The notes under the pieces are model-generated. The model worked only from the letters and a program-made list of their open reading frames with translations, did no database searches and was not told the origin of the DNA. Of a stretch of 33,223 nt of DNA, positions 15,864 through 24,126 are shown piece after piece. Position numbers and translations under genes: made by a program. The DNA comes from an uncultured Brachyspira sp. GTDB lineage: Bacteria; Spirochaetota; Brachyspiria; Brachyspirales; Brachyspiraceae. The stretch is from NCBI RefSeq assembly GCF_910578695.1, contig NZ_CAJTQJ010000026.1, forward strand, positions 1 to 33,223, given 5' to 3'. Position 1 is the stretch's first letter, and the number at the start of each line of letters is the position of its first letter.

Positions 15864-16691
15864 TTAATAGCTTTCATTTATATACGAAAGCAAACTCTCA
15901 TACTGCATTTTCATATTATCAGGAGTTTTAGGATCCTCTAAAAGTTTTTCCAAGTATTTTTTAGGCTCATCTTTCTCGCCTGCAAGAACCATAGTAACCG
16001 CCTTATAATAATGTGCTACATAAACCTCTTCAGATTTAGAATAATCTCTTATAATAGTATCAAAATATTCATTAGCCTTTTTATAATCATTTCTTTGAGC
16101 TCTCATCAAAGCAAATCCGAGTAAATATTTAGGCATTTTTTCTTTTGAAACAGCATTCTTCTGAATCAAAATATTATATATTTTTTTAGATTCTTCTTCA
16201 TTTCCAGATTCCATATATAAATCTAATTTTTCTAAACTAGGTTCTTTACTTGACAGCACAGAGTTTACTTTATGTAATTTTTCTATAGCATTTTTCATAT
16301 ACGGAACAAATTTATCGCCCTCAACATATCCTCCTACATTTTCTAAAACTAGTCCGTCAGCATTTATAAATAGTATTGTAGGAAAACCCTGCACTCCGTA
16401 TTTTTTAGCTATCTCTGCACCCTCTGCAGAAGTTTCAGGATTTAATTTTACAGATACCATTTTTTTAGCAGTATCTATAACTTCTTTATGAGAATAAGTA
16501 TTTTTATCTAACTCTTTACACCAAGTACACCAATCCGTATATACATCTATCATTATAGGCAGATTTTTTTCTTTAGCTTTCTTCATTGCCGAAGCCAAAT
16601 CTTTTTCCCATTTTATTTCAGCATTGGCATTATTACAAGAAATTATAGACATAAATATTATTATAAAAGTTATTAATGTATTTTTATTCAT
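15864..16691 (-). CDS. Thioredoxin-fold lipoprotein with TPR-like tail (copy 1)
   Basis: 275 residues. An N-terminal signal with lipobox IISC predicts a lipid-anchored periplasmic or outer-membrane protein. The thioredoxin_7-like domain (about 28-140) has the redox motif DWCTWCKEL and a cis-Pro-type segment GVQGFPTILFINADG. The C-terminal half is helical and TPR-like (LMRAQRNDYKKANEYFDTII), suggesting protein-protein contacts. Likely a disulfide/thiol oxidoreductase of the cell envelope. AAAGGATA lies 8 bases before the ATG. Tandem paralogue of the next gene upstream; last in the bat-mnmA operon by spacing (57 bases). Confidence 0.85.
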   Translation of the reverse strand: MNKNTLITFIIIFMSIISCNNANAEIKWEKDLASAMKKAKEKNLPIMIDVYTDWCTWCKELDKNTYSHKEVIDTAKKMVSVKLNPETSAEGAEIAKKYGVQGFPTILFINADGLVLENVGGYVEGDKFVPYMKNAIEKLHKVNSVLSSKEPSLEKLDLYMESGNEEESKKIYNILIQKNAVSKEKMPKYLLGFALMRAQRNDYKKANEYFDTIIRDYSKSEEVYVAHYYKAVTMVLAGEKDEPKKYLEKLLEDPKTPDNMKMQYESLLSYINESY

Positions 16692-16748
16692 AATGTTATC
16701 CTTTTAATACGAAATATTATAAAATATTTTTATAATAAAACAATATAT

Positions 16749-17573
16749 TTAATTATAATTAGAACTGAAATAATTTATAAAATCTAAATAATCAGCTTTC
16801 ATTTCATTAGGAATTTTATTAGTAAGATTTTCTATATATTTTACTCCGTCATTAGTAAGTCTATCATTAATCACCATATCAAGAGCCTTATAATAATGTG
16901 CTATATACACTTCATTATAACTGCCGTATTTATTTATTATCTCATCAAAATATTTCATACCTTCTTCATATCTATTATTATCTAAAAGTAATAGAGCAAT
17001 CCTGCACATATATTTCGGCATATTATTTTTAGATATTTTATTTTCTCTTACAAGCTCATTATATATATTCAAAGCTTCATCATCATAACCAGATTCAAGA
17101 TAAATATCTAATTTTTCTATACCAGCATTATCATCTTTAAATACATTATTTACTCTTTCATTTCTTTCTTTTATGCCGTTCATTTCATTTACTAATTCAT
17201 TACTATCAATATAGCCTGCTAATTTCTTTAAAACAAATCCGCTGCTATTAATAAAAATAATAGTGGGATATCCTAATATATTATATCTTTTTTGTATATC
17301 CTTTCTATTAGATTCAGATGCTTTTTCAGGATTAAATTTTAATGCTGTAAAATTAAAAGCATTATCAATTACACTTTTATCTGCAAATGTAGTTTTATCC
17401 ATCTCTTTGCATATTCCGCACCAATCTGTATATATATAAATCATTATTATTTTATTTTCTGATTTGGATTTTTCTAATGCCTTATTAAAATCATTTTCCC
17501 AATTTATTTTATCATTATCTGAACATGAAATTAATAAAATAAAACTAAATAGAATTATATATAATTTATTCAT
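16749..17573 (-). CDS. Thioredoxin-fold lipoprotein with TPR-like tail (copy 2)
   Basis: 274 residues with the same plan as its downstream neighbour: signal peptide with lipobox LISC, a thioredoxin-like domain, then a helical TPR-like tail. Its active site is DWCGICKEM instead of WCTWC. The dipeptide between the Cys tunes redox potential in this fold, so the pair may have different roles, for example oxidant and reductant. Cis-Pro segment: ILGYPTIIFINSSG. AGGAA lies 6 bases before the ATG. It lies 53 bases after mnmA. Confidence 0.85.
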   Translation of the reverse strand: MNKLYIILFSFILLISCSDNDKINWENDFNKALEKSKSENKIIMIYIYTDWCGICKEMDKTTFADKSVIDNAFNFTALKFNPEKASESNRKDIQKRYNILGYPTIIFINSSGFVLKKLAGYIDSNELVNEMNGIKERNERVNNVFKDDNAGIEKLDIYLESGYDDEALNIYNELVRENKISKNNMPKYMCRIALLLLDNNRYEEGMKYFDEIINKYGSYNEVYIAHYYKALDMVINDRLTNDGVKYIENLTNKIPNEMKADYLDFINYFSSNYN

Positions 17574-17626
17574 TATTGTTCCTAAAATTTAATATATGAT
17601 ACAAATAAAAACAATATAAATACAAA

Positions 17627-18685
17627 TTAGTAAACAATTCCTCCGCATAAAGTTATATCATCATCATAGCATACGCAGGACTGACCTTTAGCTATAATTC
17701 CTGTAGGCTCTAAAAATTTTATATTAATAGTATTTTCATCTATAGGAATAACTCTAGCCATAGTACCTTTATGGGCACTTCTTGTTTTAACCAAAGCTTC
17801 AAATTCTTTTTCTATAGGCTCAGCTATCCAATTAACATCATATATATTTACTTCATTTACAAATGTATGTTTTTTACTCCCAACATAAACTGTATTAGTT
17901 TCGCTGTCTAATGATACTATAAATAGAGGTTCTTTATATGCTATGCCTAATCCCTTACGCTGCCCTATTGTATAATGCCATATTCCTTTATGATGCCCCA
18001 TAACTTCATTAGTATCTATATTTATTATATCTCCTTCTTTATCTTCATCAAATAATCTATGATACTCGCCTGCAAAAAAATCCTGACTTTCGCTTTTTTC
18101 TGCAGCTTCTAAATTATATTCTCTTGCAATTTTTCTAGTATCTTCTTTTGTATTTTTATGCATTGGAAAAATTATTTTTGATAACTGCTTTTGAGTTAGT
18201 CTGTATAAAAAATAAGACTGATCTTTTATTAAATTTTTTCCTCTTAATAGAAGATATCTATTTGATTTTTCATCATATCTTATACCTGCATAATGTCCTG
18301 TAGCAAATTTATCAAATTCTAATCCCTGTTTTTCTATAGCTTCAAATAAAGCCTCAAATTTAATACGGCTATTACACATTATACAAGGATTTGGAGTTAA
18401 GCCATGTTTATAAGAATAAGCAACATAATCTATAACCTTTTTTTGAAACATCTCGCTTACATCAAAAGCATAATAATCTATTCCTATAGCCTCAGCATAT
18501 TTTCTGCATTCTTCTGCAATTTTCTCCTGATAAGGACTATAACATGAACCGCTTAAAGGAGCTCTCTTATCCCCATTCCAAAGAAGCATTGTAACGCCGA
18601 ATACTTCATTACCAGCTTCTTTTAAAAGTTTTGCCGTAGTAGTAGAATCCACTCCCGCACTCATTCCAACCGCTATTTTTTGCAT
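17627..18685 (-). CDS. mnmA: tRNA 2-thiouridylase MnmA, atypical second catalytic position
   Basis: 352-residue cytosolic enzyme that thiolates U34 of Lys, Glu and Gln tRNAs. The PP-loop is GMSAGVDST (about 7-15), the nucleophile region TPNPCIMCNSRIKF gives Cys101 and Cys104, ATGHYA follows near 128-133, and GQRKGLG is conserved. Most MnmA proteins carry a second catalytic Cys in a (G/D)ICF motif; here the corresponding stretch SESQDFFAGEYH has Phe, not Cys, at about residue 204. The C-terminal region carries extra Cys (GQSCVCYDDDITLCGG) where most homologues have Ala, Phe and Gly. AAGGATA lies 8 bases before the ATG. It sits between batE and the thioredoxin-like genes on one transcript by spacing. 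Confidence 0.92.
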   Translation of the reverse strand: MQKIAVGMSAGVDSTTTAKLLKEAGNEVFGVTMLLWNGDKRAPLSGSCYSPYQEKIAEECRKYAEAIGIDYYAFDVSEMFQKKVIDYVAYSYKHGLTPNPCIMCNSRIKFEALFEAIEKQGLEFDKFATGHYAGIRYDEKSNRYLLLRGKNLIKDQSYFLYRLTQKQLSKIIFPMHKNTKEDTRKIAREYNLEAAEKSESQDFFAGEYHRLFDEDKEGDIINIDTNEVMGHHKGIWHYTIGQRKGLGIAYKEPLFIVSLDSETNTVYVGSKKHTFVNEVNIYDVNWIAEPIEKEFEALVKTRSAHKGTMARVIPIDENTINIKFLEPTGIIAKGQSCVCYDDDITLCGGIVY

Positions 18686-18743
18686 AATATTATCCTTATA
18701 TTATCATTTTAATTTTTTTATATATTCAAATATTATTTTTCAA

Positions 18744-19421
18744 TTATATTTTTTCAGCAGAATTTTTATTTATCCAGCCTTTGAAATTACCTTTTACATA
18801 ATACCAATTATCATACTCTTCAATTACTTTTAATTTCTTTCCTTCGTTTATATCCGATAAAACTTTTGATTTAGTACTGCTTCCGCTGTATAAATTTGCA
18901 TTTTTTATAGTTATAATATAATCCGAGTTTATATTATTATTTAATACTGCAGCAGGTATTAAAAAAATCAAAGATAATATTAATAAAAAATTATTTAATC
19001 TTCTTTTATTTATAAAGAGTAATATTAGTAAAGTAAACAATATTAAAAACAATATTAAAAAAATATACATTATAATAATGAATACAGAATCATAATCATT
19101 ATTTCCAGTTAGTGAGTTTATCATAATTTTTATATCTTTATCGAAAGGCGATATATTCAAAGCCCTTTCATAATAAAGAACAGCATATCCATTACTTCCA
19201 ATAGCAGCATAAGAAGAAGCTAAATTATAATACAAATCTTTTGAAACAAAATTCGATGATGAAATATCTTTATACAAATAATTAGCCTCCAAATATTTTC
19301 CGCTATTATAAAGTTTATTAGCATTTTCAAATAAATTATTCAATCTCTCTAAATCAGTATTTGATTGGCTGTATAAAAAATATGAATGAAATAAAATAAA
19401 TATTATAATTAATTTTTTCAT
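18744..19421 (-). CDS. batE: BatE-like TPR/SH3 membrane protein
   Basis: 225 residues: an N-terminal signal or anchor (ending YFLYSQS), TPR repeats about 25-100 (LYYNLASSYAAIGSNGYAVLYYERAL), two adjacent membrane helices about 112-160, and a C-terminal bacterial SH3 domain (IKNANLYSGSSTKSKVLSDI ... WYYVKGNFKGWI). This TPR-TM-TM-SH3 plan is that of BatE at the end of Bacteroides aerotolerance operons. Its place directly after BatD supports the call. SD weak (AGGCAG). Confidence 0.8.
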   Translation of the reverse strand: MKKLIIIFILFHSYFLYSQSNTDLERLNNLFENANKLYNSGKYLEANYLYKDISSSNFVSKDLYYNLASSYAAIGSNGYAVLYYERALNISPFDKDIKIMINSLTGNNDYDSVFIIIMYIFLILFLILFTLLILLFINKRRLNNFLLILSLIFLIPAAVLNNNINSDYIITIKNANLYSGSSTKSKVLSDINEGKKLKVIEEYDNWYYVKGNFKGWINKNSAEKI

Positions 19422-19434
19422 AATATATAACTGC

Positions 19435-21135
19435 CTATTTTTTTATTTTTAATTCTTTTATATATTTTATTAATTCTATAGACTTTGTATGATAATCCTC
19501 ATTATCAGATGATTTTCCTGAATATAATTCAAATCTGCATTTATCTATTATATTTTTTATTTCATAAGCCTTTTCATCATCTATATAATTATTTAATTTT
19601 TCATATAATATATTATCATCTTTTATATGAAATTTATTTTTTAAAGCTGTTAATAAGATATCTTCTACCGATTTACAATATTCTTTTCTATTATTAGAAT
19701 TATAATATTTAAAAATATTATCAATTCTATTATCATTATTATCTTTTGCAAATGAAAATTTTATATTATTTATTTTCTTATAATTAAAAATAAATATGCA
19801 TACTGCAGTCAATATAATTATATAAAAATAAACTATTTTTATGTCAAGTATTTTAAAATATTTATCTTCTTTTAAATAGGTATCCCTTATTGAAATGCTG
19901 CTTATATCTTTTTCATTATTATTTACAAATGAAGAATCATTAACTTTGCTTCCTTGTATAATAAGATTAATAGGGAGAGAATATATATTCGTATAAGTTT
20001 TATCATTAGGAGAAAAATAACAAAAATTTATATTTGAAATTGCAAAACTGCCTTCGGATTTAGCTACTAAAATATATTCTTTAGTTTTTTTTCCAATCAT
20101 TTTATTATTATCAAACCAATTAGTTTCATATACTTTAGGCTGATATACAGAAAAATAATTTGTGATATTATCATTAATTTCAGGCATTGTTATTATAGAT
20201 GTGTTTCCTTCGCCTAAAACCTCCATAGTTATTAGAAGCTCTTCCCCTACTGCAATATTTGTTTTATTAGCTTTCATACTAAAAACAAAATTTCCAACTC
20301 CCCCAGAAAAATTTTCAAAACCTTCTTTATCAGGAAGAGGAATAACATTTATAGAAAAAGTTTCTTCGCCATACTGAACTCTGTCATAAAACATTCCTTC
20401 TTTTTCAAATGTAAAAGGATAAGTTGATATGCTTTTATAACCTTCTTTTACAGGATAAAGCACTTCTCTTTTTAACGGTATGCTGCTTACTCTTTTTCCG
20501 TCTATTATTTCAGTAAAAGAATTATAATCTGAAGAATCGGAATATGAAATAAAATCTGTTCTATCTGGTATTTTTGAAAATCCAAGTACTGTAACTGGTA
20601 TATGAGAATATGCTTTTTGATTTATATATACAGGCTCATATAAGTATACTTCTTTTTTATTTATATTATTATCTACATATATATCATCAGCATAATTCAT
20701 AAAATTATCAAATTTATTTGAATCTGGTTTATAATTGTCATTATTCCTTGTAGGAGAATCTATAATTTCTATTTCTACAGGATTGGATATATATGTTCTA
20801 TTATTAATTTTTATAGTTATTTTATCAAATATATATTTTCCTTCTCTGTCAGCTATATAAGTAAAATTATATGTTTTAATCGACTTGAATGTACCTGAAG
20901 AATACATCATATTTACTGACTGAGATGTACCTCTGAGCATAAGCCCGTCTATATCATCTATTAAAACTCTTGCAGAACTATTATCTATAGTAACAGAAAC
21001 AGTAAACATTTCCCCTATGCCTACTTTAGTATCTGATATTTTTGCATTAATTTTCGTTTGAGAAAATAAAGATGAATAAGCAATAAATAATAATGCTAAT
21101 ATTGTTTTTATAAAAATATTACCAATCCTTATCAA
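19435..21135 (-). CDS. batD: BatD-like aerotolerance membrane protein
   Basis: 566 residues: signal peptide (cleavage likely after SLFSQT), long periplasmic beta-rich domains with the BatD pattern (VGIGEMFTVSVTIDNSS ... VGEELLITMEVLGEGN, two related modules), a single membrane helix about 425-450, and a cytosolic C-terminal helical part. Start is TTG at 21133-21135: GGAGG at 21141-21145 is five bases upstream, no ATG is available before the signal peptide, and the start overlaps the end of batC by 17 bases, implying translational coupling. Confidence 0.85.
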   Translation of the reverse strand: MIRIGNIFIKTILALLFIAYSSLFSQTKINAKISDTKVGIGEMFTVSVTIDNSSARVLIDDIDGLMLRGTSQSVNMMYSSGTFKSIKTYNFTYIADREGKYIFDKITIKINNRTYISNPVEIEIIDSPTRNNDNYKPDSNKFDNFMNYADDIYVDNNINKKEVYLYEPVYINQKAYSHIPVTVLGFSKIPDRTDFISYSDSSDYNSFTEIIDGKRVSSIPLKREVLYPVKEGYKSISTYPFTFEKEGMFYDRVQYGEETFSINVIPLPDKEGFENFSGGVGNFVFSMKANKTNIAVGEELLITMEVLGEGNTSIITMPEINDNITNYFSVYQPKVYETNWFDNNKMIGKKTKEYILVAKSEGSFAISNINFCYFSPNDKTYTNIYSLPINLIIQGSKVNDSSFVNNNEKDISSISIRDTYLKEDKYFKILDIKIVYFYIIILTAVCIFIFNYKKINNIKFSFAKDNNDNRIDNIFKYYNSNNRKEYCKSVEDILLTALKNKFHIKDDNILYEKLNNYIDDEKAYEIKNIIDKCRFELYSGKSSDNEDYHTKSIELIKYIKELKIKK

Positions 21136-21925
21136 TTCTTCCTCCGCCGTAATATTGATCTCCTTTATCTTTATCTTTTCTGTACTGTCTTAAAGATTCC
21201 AATAGTCTGTCTATATCTGATTTATTATCCTGATTATTATTTTGATTCTGATTATTATCTCCATTGTTATTTTGATTATTATTATCTCTGTTATTATTAT
21301 TCTGATTATCATTGTTTTGATTATCCTGATTATCATTATTATTTTGATTATTATTACTGTCTTGATTATTCTCATCATTATTTCCAGAACCGCCGTTATT
21401 ATTATCACTTTGTCCGTCCTGATTCTGCTGAGGATTTTGCTGCATACTAGGACCTGTATTATTCTGCTGCTGCTGTTCTTCTAATCTTTTTTGTGCATAT
21501 TCTAATGCCCTTTTTGAGTTTTCATCTTCAGGAGCATTGACAAGAGATTCAACTAATTCATCTATAGCACCCCTATAATCCTGAATTTCAATTTTTGCTA
21601 TTCCTGAATTATAATGTATAGCACTTTTCATTTCTCTGCTTGTTTTTTCTGTAACACTTTTTTTAGCCATATCAAATAACTGAATAGCATTATTCATATC
21701 TCCTATAGATGACATAGTAGTACCCATATTATAAAATATTTCAGGAGAATTAGGAATTTTACTTAAAGCTTTCTCATACAAACTTACAGCATTATCATAA
21801 TCTCCTTTTCTTATAAGTCTGTTTGCCCTATCGACATCTAACTTTGCTGTAAATTCATTGAATGAAAAAGCATATACATTACAAATTGATATAAAGCTGA
21901 TAATTAATAAAACATATTTTTTCAT
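21119..21925 (-). CDS. batC: BatC-like TPR protein with Asn/Gln-rich tail
   Basis: 268 residues. Signal peptide, then TPR repeats about 25-145 (GDYDNAVSLYEKALSKIPNS, YNMGTTMSSIGDMNNAIQLF). A strikingly low-complexity segment of Asn, Gln and Asp follows (about 150-240), and a charged end (SLRQYRKDKDKGDQYYGGG). BatC of Bacteroides and Leptospira are TPR proteins acting with BatA/B/D in the envelope. The Asn-rich tail is longer and more monotonous than a normal linker and rests on AAT/AAC repeats that could vary in length. It overlaps batD and is 3 bases from the vWA gene; the SD AGGA lies inside the vWA gene's 3' end. Confidence 0.8.
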   Translation of the reverse strand: MKKYVLLIISFISICNVYAFSFNEFTAKLDVDRANRLIRKGDYDNAVSLYEKALSKIPNSPEIFYNMGTTMSSIGDMNNAIQLFDMAKKSVTEKTSREMKSAIHYNSGIAKIEIQDYRGAIDELVESLVNAPEDENSKRALEYAQKRLEEQQQQNNTGPSMQQNPQQNQDGQSDNNNGGSGNNDENNQDSNNNQNNNDNQDNQNNDNQNNNNRDNNNQNNNGDNNQNQNNNQDNKSDIDRLLESLRQYRKDKDKGDQYYGGGRIDKDW

Positions 21926-21928
21926 AAT

Positions 21929-22972
21929 TTAATAATTCCTAATTTCAGATTTTCTATTCATTATTTTTTCTTTTATTATTTTTTCTTTTATGGTTTCTCT
22001 TATTTTTATTTGAGTTAATATACTAAATATACTTGCTATAAATATTAAAGATAAGGAAATAGATAAAAATATTTGAAATCTTTCTTTATAGATTCTATTA
22101 TTTCTTATAGCAGAAACACTGTCCATATTCTGCTTCATATCATTAAATATACTCTCCAATGATATATTTTCTGCAGTATAGCTTTTTCCTCCTGTAGAAT
22201 CGGCTATTAACTTTAATGTATTATCATTTCTCTTTGAAATAACAGTTTTTTCTCTTACTCCCAAGTCTGTGCTTATACTAGCTCCTGCAGGAGTTCCTAC
22301 ACCTATTGTATATACGCTAATATTCATATCATTCAATTCTTTTAATATATCATCAAAATATCCTCCATGATCTTCGCCGTCTGTTATTAATATAATAGAT
22401 TTTCTGCTTACAGCATTTACATTAAAAGTATTTTTTGCAGTAATCAAAGCATCGGCTATTCTGGTGCCTTGCAAAGTAACAGATTTAGTAGTCAAATTAT
22501 CTAATATATATGTAAATGTTTCAATATCCTGAGTAAACGGAGAAGCTATAAAACTTGTTCCTGCAAATCCTACTAGTGCTGCAGATAAATTATCTGTATT
22601 TTTTATAAATTTTTCTATTTCTAATTTAGCTCTTTCAAGTCTTGAGGGCCATACATCATCGGCATCCATCGATCTTGATAAATCTAATGCTATAGTTATC
22701 ATATAATTATCCGTTTTAATTTTCTGCTCTACTATTCCCCATTTAGGCTGCATCAAAGCAAATATTAAAAAGGAAGATGCAAGTATCATAAATACTATAG
22801 AAAAAACTCTCAAATTTGATATTCTTTTATAATTTTTATCATTTTGAAAATTTAAATTTTTAGTAAACATTGATAATACTTTATGAACCTTTCTTCTTGA
22901 TATAATAAACAATACTATAAGAATAGGAATAAGTATATAAAAAACAATAAATTTAAAATCGCCAAAAATCAT
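21929..22972 (-). CDS. von Willebrand factor A domain protein (BatA/BatB-like)
   Basis: 347 residues with the ATG at 22972. Two N-terminal membrane helices, a periplasmic vWA domain with a complete MIDAS (DLSRSMDADD, then TLQGTRIADAL and ILITDGEDHGG), and a last membrane helix near residue 310 (FLSISLSLIFIASIFSILTQ). This is the BatA/BatB plan. A TTG at 22990 is in frame but lies before the best SD (GGAAG/GCGGA). First gene of a run to batE, mnmA and two thioredoxin-like genes. Only one vWA gene is present and no MoxR ATPase is adjacent. Whether it is BatA or BatB I cannot tell. Confidence 0.85.
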   Translation of the reverse strand: MIFGDFKFIVFYILIPILIVLFIISRRKVHKVLSMFTKNLNFQNDKNYKRISNLRVFSIVFMILASSFLIFALMQPKWGIVEQKIKTDNYMITIALDLSRSMDADDVWPSRLERAKLEIEKFIKNTDNLSAALVGFAGTSFIASPFTQDIETFTYILDNLTTKSVTLQGTRIADALITAKNTFNVNAVSRKSIILITDGEDHGGYFDDILKELNDMNISVYTIGVGTPAGASISTDLGVREKTVISKRNDNTLKLIADSTGGKSYTAENISLESIFNDMKQNMDSVSAIRNNRIYKERFQIFLSISLSLIFIASIFSILTQIKIRETIKEKIIKEKIMNRKSEIRNY

Positions 22973-23063
22973 AATTTTCCGCTTCCACAAAATATTTCTA
23001 CTATTATACTTATATTCAGCATAATATCAATATAAAACCATATAAAACTATTATTATAAAAAA

Positions 23064-23092
23064 TCAATTTCGTTGCTGCAGCAATAGATTTT
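23064..23092. promoter_or_regulatory. Nested palindrome between divergent genes
   Basis: TTGCTGCAGCAA at 23073-23084 is a perfect 12-bp palindrome, GC-rich for this DNA. Outside it AAAAATC and GATTTTT form a second complementary pair. It lies between the divergent vWA operon and ferredoxin gene, where a terminator is not needed, so an operator is a fair guess. Confidence 0.4.
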
Positions 23093-23147
23093 TAATTATA
23101 TATATCGTATTCTAATAATATAAATAATATATAAGGATATTTCAATA

Positions 23148-23966
23148 ATGAAAAGAAGAATAATAAAAATCGATGAAGATAAATGTACAGGCTGCGGAAT
23201 ATGCATTCCAGATTGTCCTGAAGGTGCTTTGCAGATAATAGACGGAAAGGCAAGACTTATAAGCGATTTATTCTGCGACGGACTTGGGGCTTGCATAAAA
23301 ACTTGTCCTGAAAATGCTATGGAAATAGTAGAGAGAGAAGCTGAAGAATATAATGAAAGCAAAGTAATGGAAAATATTGTTAAAGGAGGAGTAAATGTTA
23401 TAAGAGCACATCTTGAACATTTAAAAGATCATGGAGAGGATAAGCTTTTTAATGAAGCTTTAAAATATTTAAAAGATAATAATATGGAGGTTCCTAATAT
23501 GGAAGAAAATAAAACTTGCGGATGTCAGGGAAGTATGCAGAAAGATATGAGAAATCAATTTATAAAAGAAAATAATAATAATAATAATATTCAAATAAGT
23601 TCAGAATTGAGAAACTGGCCTATACAGCTTAAATTAATGAATCCTAATGCTAATTATTTGGATAATGCTGATTTGCTGATAGCTGCAGACTGCGTGCCTT
23701 TCTCTTATCCGAATTTTCATTTGAGATTTTTAAAAAATAAAATACTTTTAATGTTCTGTCCTAAATTGGATAGCGATATTGACAGCTATATAGAAAAATT
23801 AATTAATATATTTACAAATAAAAATATTAATTCTATATCAATAGTAAGAATGGAAGTGCCTTGCTGCGGAGGGGTTGAGATGATAGTACAGAAAGCTCTT
23901 GAAATGGCTAATAAAAATATAATTATTAAAGAATATATAATTTCAATAGACGGAAATATAATTTAA
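23148..23966 (+). CDS. 4Fe-4S ferredoxin-domain protein
   Basis: 272 residues. An N-terminal dicluster ferredoxin domain: the first site is complete (CTGCGICIPDCP), while the second reads CDGLGACIKTCP, where Leu replaces the second Cys, so a 3Fe-4S or altered cluster is possible. A linker with CGCQGS and an Asn run precedes the C-terminal domain: CVPFSYPNFHLRFLKNK, LMFCPKLD, and EVPCCGGVEMIV. The family is common in anaerobes, but I know no assigned reaction; electron transfer or a redox/metal-sensing role is inferred. AAGGATA lies 8 bases before the ATG. It precedes the pyr genes on the same strand, across an attenuator-like hairpin. Confidence 0.85.
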   Translation: MKRRIIKIDEDKCTGCGICIPDCPEGALQIIDGKARLISDLFCDGLGACIKTCPENAMEIVEREAEEYNESKVMENIVKGGVNVIRAHLEHLKDHGEDKLFNEALKYLKDNNMEVPNMEENKTCGCQGSMQKDMRNQFIKENNNNNNIQISSELRNWPIQLKLMNPNANYLDNADLLIAADCVPFSYPNFHLRFLKNKILLMFCPKLDSDIDSYIEKLINIFTNKNINSISIVRMEVPCCGGVEMIVQKALEMANKNIIIKEYIISIDGNII

Positions 23967-23982
23967 TAATTTTTATATATGC

Positions 23983-24010
23983 TTGAATTTTTATAAAAAT
24001 ATTATATACT
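23983..24010 (+). promoter_or_regulatory. Predicted promoter of the pyr operon
   Basis: TTGAAT at 23983-23988 and TATACT at 24005-24010 with a 16-base spacer. It predicts a leader of about 110 bases before pyrK, containing the hairpin at 24056-24103. Confidence 0.45.
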
Positions 24011-24055
24011 AAAACTTTATGAAAGTATATTTATTTTTTATAGACAATTGTTTAC

Positions 24056-24103
24056 AAAGAATACCTTTATCTCTGAATATAGGGGCGGGGTATTCTTTTT
24101 TTT
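24056..24103 (+). terminator. Terminator hairpin in the pyrK leader, possible attenuator
   Basis: AAAGAATACC at 24056-24065 pairs with GGTATTCTTT at 24089-24098, and a run of eight T follows. The T-run ends 23 bases before the pyrK ATG, leaving no room for a promoter between. So it either ends ferredoxin transcripts and is crossed by pyr transcription, or acts as a regulated attenuator. CCTTTAT can also pair with ATAGGGG (with G-U pairs), giving a competing fold. No PyrR-box sequence is recognisable. Confidence 0.7.
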
Positions 24104-24126
24104 ATAAAAATATAAGGGTTTGAATA

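Noticed and set aside
21211..21484. Long ORFs in other frames across the BatC Asn-rich region
   Set aside because: They are Ile/Thr/Val low-complexity translations of the AAT/ATT-rich tract, without SD or sensible composition.
24011..24126. PyrR-binding or known riboswitch in the pyr leader
   Set aside because: I could not find a PyrR anti-antiterminator consensus or any known riboswitch core; only the hairpin and T-run are supportable.
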